From Microvirga flocculans ATCC BAA-817 (GTDB lineage Bacteria; Pseudomonadota; Alphaproteobacteria; Rhizobiales; Beijerinckiaceae), in contig NZ_JAEA01000008.1 in the NCBI RefSeq assembly GCF_000518665.1, forward strand, positions 124,001 to 188,000: a stretch of DNA of 64,000 bases, written 5' to 3'. The stretch's first letter is position 1. Every line of letters begins with the position of its first letter. The position numbers were made by a program, and so were the translations under genes. Positions 25,054 through 33,188 of this stretch are shown in pieces. Below the pieces are notes generated by a model that was not told where the DNA came from, did not search any database, and was given only the letters and a program-made list of their open reading frames with translations.

Positions 25054-25974
25054 TCAAGCGGGTTTTGCGTCGATCCAGCGGCCGTTCAACAGGGTAAGCC
25101 AGGCGGCGGGCCGCGCCCCGCTCTTCAAAACCTTGCGCGCCAAGGCCCCGCCGTTCTCCCAGGGCCGCGCCGGGCGGGCGCTCGGCACGATCTCATGGGC
25201 CTCCAGAACGCCCTCCAGATCGATCGTGAGCAGGTCGAGGGCGTCGCACCAGACCTCGTATTCGGCCCGGGAGAGAATCGTCTCGGCCGGATCCGGGTCG
25301 AGATAGGTCTTGCGGTAGGCGTCCGGATAGGGCCGCTGGCGCTTGGCGTTGTAGCCGTCGACCTCGACTTCCGTATAGGTCGGCATGATGCCCAGCTCCG
25401 GATCGCCCGGATCCGCCACCGCCCGCACCCGGCGGAACCAGCGCGGCTTGCCGTTCGCCCCGGTCACGATCTTGATTTCGGGCTTCTCCCCTTCCCAGAC
25501 GGGCGCGTCGTTCATCAGGGCATGGCGCATGACGAGGCGGCTGATCGCGGTCTTGAAGCGGCGGTCGCCGTTCCCGTCGATATAGGTTTCGCGCTCCACC
25601 GCGCGCCGCACCGCCGCCTCCCCTTCCGCGCCGAGGTCTGGCCAGTCCGCAATCGGGTTCCAGTCGTCCGGCAGGTTGAGCGGAAAGCCGTCGAGGGCCT
25701 TGACCGCCTCGCCGACGCGGATCGCGTCCGGGTGAGGATCGCTCGCGGCGGTGAAATCGACCGCCAGGCCCCAGCGGTTCTCTCGCCCGTCATCGACCAC
25801 GGCCAGGGTCTCACCGTAGCGCTCCACCCCGCCCCAGGCCCCGCCGAAGCCCGCAGGCAGGAAGCGCCCCGCCCCGGCCCGCTCCTTCGGCAGCTCGTCG
25901 CGATAGGCCCAGCGCAGCAGCTCCTCAATGGCGATCTTCTTTTTGGTCGCTGGAGATTTGATGGCTGTGATCAT
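25054..25974 (-). CDS. Phage protein of unknown function (306 aa)
   Basis: A 306-residue soluble protein. The N-terminus begins MITAIKSPATKKKIAIEELL and reads WAYRDELPKER, then Gly-rich GAGRFLPAGFGGAWGGVERYG. The middle holds RRFKTAISRLVMRHALMNDAP, and the C-terminal part includes LSRAEYEVWCDALDLLTIDL. No domain was recognised. It is the last gene of the leftward early block, next to the iteron-like noncoding region and followed by a terminator. A link to replication or to early-late control is possible from position only. Confidence 0.65.
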   Translation of the reverse strand: MITAIKSPATKKKIAIEELLRWAYRDELPKERAGAGRFLPAGFGGAWGGVERYGETLAVVDDGRENRWGLAVDFTAASDPHPDAIRVGEAVKALDGFPLNLPDDWNPIADWPDLGAEGEAAVRRAVERETYIDGNGDRRFKTAISRLVMRHALMNDAPVWEGEKPEIKIVTGANGKPRWFRRVRAVADPGDPELGIMPTYTEVEVDGYNAKRQRPYPDAYRKTYLDPDPAETILSRAEYEVWCDALDLLTIDLEGVLEAHEIVPSARPARPWENGGALARKVLKSGARPAAWLTLLNGRWIDAKPA

Positions 25975-26304
25975 GATCTACCCCTCAAAAGATAGTTGGC
26001 GGTGGTTGGCGGTAGTTAGAAAAGAACTGTCGAATAGAAATAACGTTTATTCTTTCGTTGGTTAGAGAGTTATGGCGGCAGTGGCGGGGGTCTTCCCACG
26101 CACAGCAAGGAAAAAACATCGCCCCATTCTTCCCCCGCAACCCCGTTGATAATCACACGCGCCGCGAGAACCCCCGCCAACCGCCGCCTGTCTGCGCAAC
26201 TCCTTGGTCCTGTTGCGCAATTCACCAGCGATAGTTCGCGGTGCACCACCGCCAAAGTGCCGCTACCACCGCCAGACTGGCGGCGGTCAAAGGGTGGCTT
26301 TTCG
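25975..26304. other. Noncoding region with TGGCGGT iterons and AT-rich tract; candidate phage origin
   Basis: No convincing gene lies here. GTTGGCGGT occurs twice in tandem (25995-26003, 26005-26013). TGGCGG cores recur at 26073 and 26082, and reverse copies ACCGCCA at 26248-26254 and 26268-26274. A 14-base repeat GATAGTTSGCGGTG appears at 25991-26004 and 26230-26243 with one mismatch. CCGCCAG-A-CTGGCGG at 26269-26283 is a perfect palindrome. An AT-rich tract runs from about 26014 to 26064. Iterons plus an AT-rich tract beside a helicase-primase gene suggest an origin of replication. Function is inferred. Confidence 0.5.
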
Positions 26305-28137
26305 TTAATCATGGGGGTTCCGGGGCGCGTCGTGGCGCGTGTCGGGTCGGTCGGGAACGCTATGGAGAGCAACATCCAGATAGAAGTTGCGCCCGCCGAT
26401 CTCCTGCTTTCGGAATCGCTGTGCGAGGGTCTTGCCGAACTTCGTCTGTGTCCTGGCCCGCTTGGCATTGGCCATCGACCAGGAAACGTAACCCTCGTAC
26501 AGGGCGCTAGCGGACTCCCGGTTGCCTTCGGCCTCCTTGACACAGGCCTTGATGAACTCGCCGACCGGGTCCATCTCCTCCCGGTATTCGGCTGTGTCGT
26601 TGCGCACGGCATCGGCGATCACCAGTCCATGCTCGAGATAGTCGAGCGCGCCTTCGATCAGCCACCACAGGATGCCAGGGCCCTCCTCGCGGATGAATTC
26701 CCCCACGACCTCCTCGAAGTCGCGCCGCTCCTCCTCCGGGATGGTCTGGTCCCAATGCACGACCAACAGGCGGCGCCAGATGCCGTTGTCGGTACCGTCG
26801 ATGGAGGGGAAGCCGTTGCCGCTCATATGAGCCTTGGCGTAGTTCTGAAACTCGAAATACCCCTTGAAGAGCGTTCGCACCGGCACGGACTCGCCGCCCG
26901 TGAGGCGCTTGATCAAGTCCTCCTGCAGCGGGGCGTCACCCTTGACCTCAAGGATGCGGACCATCTTCTTGCCGTAGAGCCGCACGAGATCCGGCGATGC
27001 CGAACCGGCCGCGCGCTCCGACGCTCCGACGATCGATTCACGGGGAAGGCCAACTGCAAGCCCCGGTCCGAGCAGTCGGGTGATCGTTTCCAGAAAAACC
27101 GATTTGCCGTTGGCCCCCAGGCCGTAGTGAAACATCAGGTACTGGGCGGGTATGCCGAGTAGCGCGAGAGCCGTGAATTGCTGAACCGTGCGCCGCTTGG
27201 CTGCATCCGGTAGCATCCGCTCAAGAAAGGCGCGCCACCGCTTCGCCTTGGCGTCCTTTTCGTATGCCACCGGAATGACGGCGGTGATCCAATCCTCGCG
27301 GCTATGCCCCTCGACCGCCACGCAACGCACGTTCGTGAACCGCTCGACTTTCGGATCCGGGCATTCCTCGTCCCTCTCGCGCTCAAACTTCAGCGTGTGG
27401 GTGAGGGTCGCGACTTTGTAGCGATCCGGATTGAAGCTGTCCGGCGGCCGCCGCAGACGCGGGGCCAGGCATTCGAGGGCAGACTTCATCCGGCTGGCGT
27501 TCTTGGACGAAACGGCGAATTTACGCCGCGCCACCTTGCGCTTGTTCAGCTCGGCGCGTGCGTCCTCGGCAGCATCGACCAGCCGTTGCAGCCGTGCGGC
27601 GTCGGCCTTTTCGGCTTCGCCCCACGCGTCCTTATTCTTCTCGAGCCGGTGAAGGTCGGCCTTGGCATGATCGCCAACCTCTATCGCGCGCAGCTCGGCG
27701 GGCGTCGATTTCAGATGATCCGCTTCGAGGAGGATGCGGCTCCCGAGCTTTTGGACCGTCATCATGGCCCGCGCCGCGCCGCCAGCGATATCCCAATGGG
27801 TCCCTGCCCAGGCCATCCATGTTCCGGCAGCAACCTCGTCCTGGGCAAGGACCGCGAGGTCTTGGCCGAAATAGCGGATCATGCGGACCGCATTGTCCGT
27901 ATCGGAATGATCGAGAGCCGCGCATTCCGCCACAATCTCCGCAAGCCTCGGCTCGCCAGATAGTTCAGCATCACCCGCCTCGTCGAAAGGTGGTTCCGGA
28001 GGATCGAAGTCGCTGTCCTCACCTCCGTCATCGTCCAGGCCAAAGGAACCGTCCTCCGGTCCAAGATCCTGACCGATATCAATCGGCGGAGCCGCGCCGA
28101 CGGCATCGGCGATCTGCTGCAAAGGGCCGTTGCTCAC
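26305..28137 (-). CDS. D5-type helicase-primase (phage/plasmid primase)
   Basis: A 610-residue protein read from GTG 28137, which has GGAGG five bases upstream. The ATG at 28176 lies inside a HicAB operator and lacks a ribosome site. The D5 N-terminal region is followed by an SF3 helicase: Walker A GLGANGKSVF near residue 337, Walker B-like VRILEVKGD region, and sensor HMSGNGFPSIDGTDNGIWRR. An N-terminal acidic stretch (DDDGGEDSDFDPPEPP) precedes. It unwinds and primes phage DNA. It lies directly beside the candidate origin. The coiled, charged segment near 165-215 is typical of the linker. Confidence 0.9.
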   Translation of the reverse strand: MSNGPLQQIADAVGAAPPIDIGQDLGPEDGSFGLDDDGGEDSDFDPPEPPFDEAGDAELSGEPRLAEIVAECAALDHSDTDNAVRMIRYFGQDLAVLAQDEVAAGTWMAWAGTHWDIAGGAARAMMTVQKLGSRILLEADHLKSTPAELRAIEVGDHAKADLHRLEKNKDAWGEAEKADAARLQRLVDAAEDARAELNKRKVARRKFAVSSKNASRMKSALECLAPRLRRPPDSFNPDRYKVATLTHTLKFERERDEECPDPKVERFTNVRCVAVEGHSREDWITAVIPVAYEKDAKAKRWRAFLERMLPDAAKRRTVQQFTALALLGIPAQYLMFHYGLGANGKSVFLETITRLLGPGLAVGLPRESIVGASERAAGSASPDLVRLYGKKMVRILEVKGDAPLQEDLIKRLTGGESVPVRTLFKGYFEFQNYAKAHMSGNGFPSIDGTDNGIWRRLLVVHWDQTIPEEERRDFEEVVGEFIREEGPGILWWLIEGALDYLEHGLVIADAVRNDTAEYREEMDPVGEFIKACVKEAEGNRESASALYEGYVSWSMANAKRARTQTKFGKTLAQRFRKQEIGGRNFYLDVALHSVPDRPDTRHDAPRNPHD

Positions 28138-28157
28138 TGAAGCCTCCGCGAATTTTT

Positions 28158-28176
28158 TGCGCACATATAGGCGCAT
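28158..28176. promoter_or_regulatory. HicAB operator copy 1
   Basis: TGCGCACATATAGGCGCAT is a 19-base near-palindrome (TGCGC...GCGCA). It matches the copy at 28201-28219 with three mismatches, and both flank the hicA promoter. It also lies just upstream of the GTG start of the helicase-primase gene, so a bound HicB could affect that gene. Function is inferred. Confidence 0.6.
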
Positions 28177-28182
28177 TTATGC

Positions 28183-28211
28183 TTGACAGGGGAACGGCTA
28201 TGCGCATAAAT
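28183..28211 (+). promoter_or_regulatory. Sigma-70-like promoter of hicAB
   Basis: A perfect TTGACA -35 box at 28183-28188 is followed after 17 bases by ATAAAT at 28206-28211 as the -10 element. The -10 is inside the second operator copy, giving a direct mechanism for self-repression. Transcription would start about 28218, shortly before hicA. Confidence 0.65.
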
Positions 28212-28219
28212 AGGCGCAT
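28201..28219. promoter_or_regulatory. HicAB operator copy 2
   Basis: TGCGCATAAATAGGCGCAT, the second 19-base copy; with flanking bases it gives an inverted repeat TATGCGC/GCGCATA at 28199-28220. It overlaps the -10 box of the hicA promoter. HicB antitoxins are known to repress their own operon; binding here is inferred from position. Confidence 0.6.
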
Positions 28220-28235
28220 AGAGAGGAACGAAGCG

Positions 28236-28430
28236 ATGCCGACCGTTGAAACCAACCGCGCCAAGATCATCCGCCGCCTGGAGCAAGACGGCTGGACCCT
28301 GGCCCGCCACGGCAGCGAGCACGACCTCTACAAGAACCCCGGCAAGCCTGGGGTGATCACGGTGCCCCGGCACCGCACCGTGTCGCCGGGCGTTGCCCGG
28401 TCCATCGCCAAGGCAGCGGGCTGGATCTGA
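28236..28430 (+). CDS. hicA: HicA family toxin (mRNA interferase)
   Basis: A 64-residue protein from ATG 28236, with AGAGGA nine bases upstream. It has the double-stranded RNA-binding-like HicA fold: IIRRLEQDGWTLARHGSEHD and LYKNPGKPGVITVPRHRTVS; His in GSEHD is the likely catalytic residue. HicA cleaves mRNA and is blocked by HicB. The antitoxin gene follows 48 bases downstream. An earlier in-frame ATG at 28200 lies in the operator and lacks a ribosome site. Confidence 0.9.
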   Translation: MPTVETNRAKIIRRLEQDGWTLARHGSEHDLYKNPGKPGVITVPRHRTVSPGVARSIAKAAGWI

Positions 28431-28478
28431 ACCAGCCCGAAGCCGCCCAACCCCGTCACCTGAAGAAAGAGAACGACA

Positions 28479-28889
28479 ATGGCCCGCTACGCAGCTCTCA
28501 TCGACGGCACCACCGGCGCCTACGGTGTCATCGTTCCCGATATGCCCGGCTGCACCGCCATGGGCAAAACCATCGAGGAGGCCCTCTTCAATGCGGCCGC
28601 CGCCATGCGCGACTGGGCAGAGGAGATGGAAGCCATGGGCGAGACCGTGCCTGCCCCCCGCCGCTTCGAGGACATCCGCCTCGTCGACGACATCCGCCAG
28701 GCCCTCGCCGAAGGCGCGCAGCTCGCCAGCATCGCCCTGATCCGGGCGACCGGCCGCCCGGCCAAGGCGAACCTCTCCATCGACGCCGGAATCCTCGCCG
28801 CCATCGACGAGGAGGCCAAGCGCCAGGGCCTGACCCGCTCCGCCTTCATCGAGCTGATCGCAAAGCGCCACATCTCCGAGGCGGCCTGA
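28479..28889 (+). CDS. hicB: HicB family antitoxin
   Basis: A 136-residue protein with an N-terminal partial RNase H-like HicB domain (YAALIDGTTGAYGVIVPDMP, GCTAMGKTIEEALFNAA) and a C-terminal ribbon-helix-helix DNA-binding segment (KANLSIDAGILAAIDEEAKR, then GLTRSAFIELIAKR). The C-terminal DNA-binding part suits recognition of the two 19-base operators upstream. It neutralises HicA. Toxin-first order is typical for HicAB. The module stabilises the prophage or affects superinfection. Confidence 0.92.
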   Translation: MARYAALIDGTTGAYGVIVPDMPGCTAMGKTIEEALFNAAAAMRDWAEEMEAMGETVPAPRRFEDIRLVDDIRQALAEGAQLASIALIRATGRPAKANLSIDAGILAAIDEEAKRQGLTRSAFIELIAKRHISEAA

Positions 28890-28897
28890 CGCACGGC

Positions 28898-30157
28898 TCA
28901 TGACGCGGCTCCTGCGAAGAGCGGCAGTGGCTCGCGCGCCTGCGGACGAAGCGCCGCGCGCGAATCCGGCCCCATGCGCAAAGCCGCAATGCGACGCTCG
29001 GCCATGGCGGCATAATCCGGATTGAGCTCGATCAGGGTGCAATCGAGTCCGAGCGCCTCGGCCACGACTCCAACCGTGCCAGCTCCACCGAAGGGATCGA
29101 GCACCGCGCCGCCCGGCGGGCATCCCGCTTTGAGGCATCGCTCTGCAAGCTCCGGCGGGAAGGTGGCGAAGTGAGCCTCCGGGAACGGCCGCGTCGCCAT
29201 CTCCCACACGCCGATGGGCGCCGGCTCGTAATTGCGCAGGTGCCGCCCGTCATATTGCCTGCCGTGCCTCGCCTCGAAATCGGAAAGAGAATGCGGCCGC
29301 GCGTTCGGCGGGATCGCCCCGCCCTTCTCGTCCCGCGCGCGGCGGACGTTGCCCGTCGTTTTGCGCGGGCCCGGCGCGCCGCCCACGTATGATCCGCCGC
29401 GAAAACCGTTGGCATCCTCGTCCGAGCTGCGCCGCTGCCGCACGGCCTGCGGGTCGTAGAAATACCGCTCGCTCTTGGTGAGCATGAAAATTTTTTCATG
29501 CGCGCCTGCCGGCCGGTCGCGAACCGATTCCGGCATCGGATTGATCTTGCCCCAGATGTTCTCCGCGCGGACCCACCAGCCATCCTCCTGCAAGGCAATG
29601 GCGAGCCGGTTCGGGATCATGCAGAGATCCTTTGGCTTCAGCACGCCGCCGATGGTCGACATCGGCTTGTCGCGGAAAGTGCGGTCGTCGCTGCCGGTCG
29701 CCTTTTGCGCCGAAGCCGGGCGACCGTTCGGCGTCGTCGCATAGCAGTCGCCGTAATTGAGCCAGAGCGTTCCGCTGGGCTTGAGGACACGCCTCACCTC
29801 GCGAAACACATCCACCATCACGGCCAAGTGCTCAGCGAGGGTCGGTTCCATCCCAATCTGATGATCGGTCCAAACAGCGTCACACTTAGCGCAACAACCG
29901 CCCGTGAATTTCGTCATGTTGGCGTAGGATGAGCCATTCTTGCCAGGGTTTCCCGGCCCCTTGACCGAGTTCGCCCAAGCCGTCCGAGTAGTATTGACGC
30001 GGACATGTGCGCAGTTTGGGTCACCTCCCTCCCAGCCCCCAGTGCCGTAGTCCCGCAGCCCCCAATAGGGCGGGCTGGTCACGACCGCGTCGAAGCTGTC
30101 AGCAGGAAGTTCGCGCAGCTTATCGCGCACATCCCCAACCAGAATTTGCACGGTCAT
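28898..30157 (-). CDS. DNA N4/N6 methyltransferase (orphan, beta-class order)
   Basis: A 419-residue protein from ATG 30157. Catalytic motif IV is TSPPYW near residue 28, and the cofactor motif I (DPFGGAGTVG) is near the C-terminus, the beta-class order. A Cys-rich insertion with GGCCAKCDAVW may bind zinc. The region AENIWGKINPMPESVRDRPA is typical for phage DNA methylases. No partner restriction enzyme is nearby, so it probably protects phage DNA or regulates expression. Its start overlaps the stop of 30154-31056 (ATGA). Target site unknown. Confidence 0.9.
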   Translation of the reverse strand: MTVQILVGDVRDKLRELPADSFDAVVTSPPYWGLRDYGTGGWEGGDPNCAHVRVNTTRTAWANSVKGPGNPGKNGSSYANMTKFTGGCCAKCDAVWTDHQIGMEPTLAEHLAVMVDVFREVRRVLKPSGTLWLNYGDCYATTPNGRPASAQKATGSDDRTFRDKPMSTIGGVLKPKDLCMIPNRLAIALQEDGWWVRAENIWGKINPMPESVRDRPAGAHEKIFMLTKSERYFYDPQAVRQRRSSDEDANGFRGGSYVGGAPGPRKTTGNVRRARDEKGGAIPPNARPHSLSDFEARHGRQYDGRHLRNYEPAPIGVWEMATRPFPEAHFATFPPELAERCLKAGCPPGGAVLDPFGGAGTVGVVAEALGLDCTLIELNPDYAAMAERRIAALRMGPDSRAALRPQAREPLPLFAGAAS

Positions 30158-31056
30158 GCCGCCGCTCCCGTCCGCCGCACCTTGGTCATGAACTTGTTGA
30201 CCTCGACCAGATCGACGCCGATCCGCGCCAGCTTCGGCCGCATGATGCGGAAGTGCTCCTTCATGGCGCCCTCGCTCGGCCATCCGCCGAGGGCCTGAAG
30301 GCTCTTGTTGTCGTAGACACCGCCGTCCTGCAGCCGCTCCATCGTCAGGGCGAAGGGCGGCGACACCGGCAGCTCGCCGAGTGGCCCGTCGATGCGCTGC
30401 GCCTCGACATGCACGAGCATGATGATGTCCGGGTCCCAATCGGCGGGAGGCTCCGGCGGCGGGCTCACGGAAGGCGCGGGAGCCGCCTTCGGCAGGACAC
30501 GCGGTGGTGGCGGCGCGCTGGGGAGGCGCAGGCGCGCAGGCGGCTCGGCAGGCACGGGCGCGGGCTTGCGTTCGGCGCGGGGCGCGGGGCGCTCCAGGGT
30601 GGCGGCCACGGCCGTGGCGAAATCCTCGTCCCGGTCATCCTTCGGAGCAGGCGGCGCTCCGGCCTGCCGCGCCACCGCGCGAGCAGCATCGCCCTCGACG
30701 ACGCGCCGGTCCTTGGCCTTTCTGCCCATGCTGAGATACGCGCCGACCGAAGAGGGCTTGATCCCCGTCTCTCGCGCGATCCCGGCCGGGTTCAGAAGGG
30801 TGGAAGCGTAGAGGCCGAGAACCCGGTCCTTCTGCGTCGGCTGTGCCGGGGAGGCCGGAACGCGCGGGTTTTCTTCTTCAGCGCCGATGACCACAGAGTC
30901 CATCGACAGGTTCCGCGCGAAGCGGGCGATCCGGGCCTGCAACCCGGCAAGATCGGCCATGATGCCCGCCAGCTCGGACACCGCCCCGATGCTCACCGGA
31001 GGAGCTGCCGGCATCGCATTGCGCTGCTCAAGAATATGCTGATCGATGCTCTTCAT
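30154..31056 (-). CDS. Phage protein with HTH-like middle and Pro-rich linker, unknown
   Basis: A 300-residue protein. Residues about 1-60 are helical (SELAGIMADLAGLQARIARF). A helix-turn-helix-like stretch (LLNPAGIARETGIKPSSVGA) lies near 87-106. A long Pro/Ala-rich linker spans about 150-205 (APPPPRVLPKAAPAPS). The C-terminal domain (ALGGWPSEGAMKEHFRIMRP, KLARIGVDLVEVNKFMTK) may bind nucleic acid. It lies between the primase and the methylase. A DNA-binding function is inferred only from the HTH-like part. Confidence 0.6.
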   Translation of the reverse strand: MKSIDQHILEQRNAMPAAPPVSIGAVSELAGIMADLAGLQARIARFARNLSMDSVVIGAEEENPRVPASPAQPTQKDRVLGLYASTLLNPAGIARETGIKPSSVGAYLSMGRKAKDRRVVEGDAARAVARQAGAPPAPKDDRDEDFATAVAATLERPAPRAERKPAPVPAEPPARLRLPSAPPPPRVLPKAAPAPSVSPPPEPPADWDPDIIMLVHVEAQRIDGPLGELPVSPPFALTMERLQDGGVYDNKSLQALGGWPSEGAMKEHFRIMRPKLARIGVDLVEVNKFMTKVRRTGAAA

Positions 31057-32237
31057 GCTGCAGCCCTCAGAAGCTTATTCCAGTCGCCACCGGCTGGCGA
31101 CCAGACGACGCGCACGATGCGGCCCTTGCGTGCGTAGCGGCGCGCGGCCCGGCGCATGGCGAGGTCGGTGGTGAAGTGGTCGGAATCGCCGTCGCCGAGG
31201 AGGAAGAGCTCCTCCACGCTGTCCGGGACCGGGATGGCGGGCTGCGTCAGGTCCGGCACGTCGCCAGGCACCTTCTGGGGCCCGAGGTCGCGCCCGTCCC
31301 GGCTCATGCGCCGATGGGTCGGATGCTCGACGGTGCCCCGATGCGGCCCACCCAGGTTGCCGAGGTTGAGCGCGGTCCAGAAGGCCGTGCGCGACAGATC
31401 CCAGCCGGCCGCCGTCAGCGCCCGGTGGACGGTGAGAACCTCCTCGATTCCCTCCCCCAGCACGAGGACGCGCGGGTTCTCGCAGCGCACCAGCTCGATG
31501 CGCCCGCCCAGGGTGGAGCCGCGCATCTTCTTCGCCGCCTCGACCTCGCCGGTCTTAGGATCGACGACGCGGGCCTTGCCCTCCGGATCGGTGAGGTCGA
31601 TCCAGGTCAGATGCAGCCCGACGAAGCGCTCCTCCGGCCCGACGATCGCCGCCATCATGGCAGGACCCGTATGGATGACGGTCGCCTCCTCGGCATGCGA
31701 GGCGTAGAGCTTCGCCTCCATCAGGCAGCGCACGGCTGCGCGCGGCGGCAGCACCACCTGGCGCATGGCGAGATAGGCCTCGACCGGCGTTCCCTCGACC
31801 GGCACCCCGGCCTTCCACATGTCATAGAGCCGCTTGCGCTCCTGCTCGCGGAACCAGCGCGACCGGCGCTCCTGCTTCTCGGCATCCGCGCGCCGCTCCT
31901 CGGCCTTGCGGGCGAGTTCAGCATGATCGATGGTCGATTCCCCCTGCGGCGGCGGACGCCCGGTCAGCCGCTCGCAGGCTCCGAGAAAATCGACCCCGTC
32001 GAGATATTGCACGAGGGCGATCACATCCCCGCCCTGCCCCGAGCCCCTGCAATGGAAGATGGCCTTGACGGTGTTGACGCTGAAGCGGTCGCGCCCGCCG
32101 CAGGCCGGGCATGGCCCGACCTTCTCGCGCCCGCCCTTCAGCCGCGCGCCGCGCTCGAGCGCGGCTTGCAGGATCGGCACGGACTTGGCGTCGTGCACCC
32201 AATCCTCGAAGGCCAGATCGCGCTTCCCCCGGGGCAT
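31053..32237 (-). CDS. DnaG-like primase with CHC2 zinc finger and Toprim domain
   Basis: A 394-residue protein from ATG 32237 with AAGGA upstream. A zinc-binding region near residues 42-70 has CPACGGRDRF and HCRGSGQGGD. A helical segment with many Arg/Glu follows, then a Toprim domain with VLVLGEGIEEVLTV (catalytic Glu) and LFLLGDGDSD (acidic pair) near 360. It synthesises RNA primers. A separate D5-type primase-helicase lies 3 kb away, so the phage has two priming proteins. The stop overlaps the next gene start by four bases. Confidence 0.88.
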   Translation of the reverse strand: MPRGKRDLAFEDWVHDAKSVPILQAALERGARLKGGREKVGPCPACGGRDRFSVNTVKAIFHCRGSGQGGDVIALVQYLDGVDFLGACERLTGRPPPQGESTIDHAELARKAEERRADAEKQERRSRWFREQERKRLYDMWKAGVPVEGTPVEAYLAMRQVVLPPRAAVRCLMEAKLYASHAEEATVIHTGPAMMAAIVGPEERFVGLHLTWIDLTDPEGKARVVDPKTGEVEAAKKMRGSTLGGRIELVRCENPRVLVLGEGIEEVLTVHRALTAAGWDLSRTAFWTALNLGNLGGPHRGTVEHPTHRRMSRDGRDLGPQKVPGDVPDLTQPAIPVPDSVEELFLLGDGDSDHFTTDLAMRRAARRYARKGRIVRVVWSPAGGDWNKLLRAAA

Positions 32238-32241
32238 GGTT

Positions 32242-32742
32242 CTAGTCCTTACCTGCGATGATCTCGGACGCGAGCGCCCGGACCTCGCCGGCCACCCGCT
32301 CCACATCGGCGAATTCCACGTCGAGCTGCTTGGCCTCGTTGCGGCTGATCTCGCCGTCGAGAGCCACGTCGATCAGGGTCGCCAGCGCCTCGCCCTGCTC
32401 GCGGGCCGCATGGGCGGCCAGCTCGCCCAGCTTCGCCCGCCGTTTGGATTGCCCCTCCGTCAGAACGCTCAGGCCGTTCATGGCCGCCAGCGCGCGGGTA
32501 ACGGGAGCCTGCCCGAGTTCGAGTTCCCACGGCAGGTAGACATGCGGCGGGATCAGGTCCGGCGCTTCGAGCGATTCATAGTTCTGCCATTGCGATTTCG
32601 ACACCGGAGACCGCGCCGCAATGTCCTCCAGCGTCAGGCCGGTGAGCCGCCGCAGCTCGCGGGCGGCGAGCTTCAGGCGGTTGCGCGCGGCATGGGTCAG
32701 GAGCAGCCGACCGGCTTCGTCAGGGGCGTAATAATCGGGCAC
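32242..32742 (-). CDS. Phage CII-like (CP76-type) regulatory protein
   Basis: A 166-residue protein with GTG start 32742. The N-terminal part has an HTH-like segment (AARELRRLTGLTLEDIAARS, VSKSQWQNYES), and the C-terminal half (SVLTEGQSKRRAKLGELAAH, then GEISRNEAKQLDVEFADVE) is helical, as in CP76 family regulators of P2-like phages. It lies between the Cro-like operon genes and the primase, a usual site for a CII activator. The family call is moderate. Confidence 0.6.
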   Translation of the reverse strand: MPDYYAPDEAGRLLLTHAARNRLKLAARELRRLTGLTLEDIAARSPVSKSQWQNYESLEAPDLIPPHVYLPWELELGQAPVTRALAAMNGLSVLTEGQSKRRAKLGELAAHAAREQGEALATLIDVALDGEISRNEAKQLDVEFADVERVAGEVRALASEIIAGKD

Positions 32743-32826
32743 TGGAAAAGACTCCTGTTTTTCCAGATGACGGGAAGATCGGGCTGGGAGAGGCTCGGGC
32801 GTCTCAGATCACGGAGGATCGACGCC

Positions 32827-33066
32827 ATGACGGACAGCACCCTCACGAAGCCTCGCGAGCAGCGCCGCATCGAAGCGCAGGCACGCTTGCGAAAGGCGTT
32901 GGTGGAATTGGCGGTCGTCCATCATGACGCGACCTCGGAAGAAGAAGCCCCGCCGCCAGAGGCGGACGGGGAAGGTGCGCCGGTCGCGGGGGCATTTGCG
33001 TCCGGCAGGGCTGACAGGTCACGGGCGAGCGCGGCGGACTCGTCCGACGAGAGGCGCAGCCAATGA
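32827..33066 (+). CDS. Possible small protein opposite an early phage gene
   Basis: ATG 32827 has a strong GGAGGA site about nine bases upstream and opens 79 codons (MTDSTLTKPREQRRIEAQAR and on). The last two thirds overlap the minus-strand gene 32922-33188 and read like its shadow. The first 32 residues are free of overlap and protein-like. It may be real but truncated by overlap, or a chance frame. No family recognised. Confidence 0.25.
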   Translation: MTDSTLTKPREQRRIEAQARLRKALVELAVVHHDATSEEEAPPPEADGEGAPVAGAFASGRADRSRASAADSSDERRSQ

Positions 33067-33188
33067 TCGGCGCTGCCCAAGGTGATCACGAGAAGCCGGT
33101 CCTCGCCGACAGGCGTCACGGAAATGCGGAAGGGCAAGCCGGGCCCGCCTCCCTGTGCACCGAGATTGGCAATCGTTTCGCCGCTCAC
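32922..33188 (-). CDS. Small phage early protein, unknown
   Basis: An 88-residue protein read from GTG 33188, which overlaps the Cro-like gene stop (GTGA). The N-terminal 60 residues are strand-rich (LPFRISVTPVGEDRLLVITL) and contain SADHWLRLSSDESAALARDL; the C-terminus is an Ala/Pro/Ser-rich tail. A longer frame to ATG 33278 lies inside the upstream gene and is less likely. No family recognised; operon position suggests an early control or host take-over function. Confidence 0.6.
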   Translation of the reverse strand: MSGETIANLGAQGGGPGLPFRISVTPVGEDRLLVITLGSADHWLRLSSDESAALARDLSALPDANAPATGAPSPSASGGGASSSEVAS

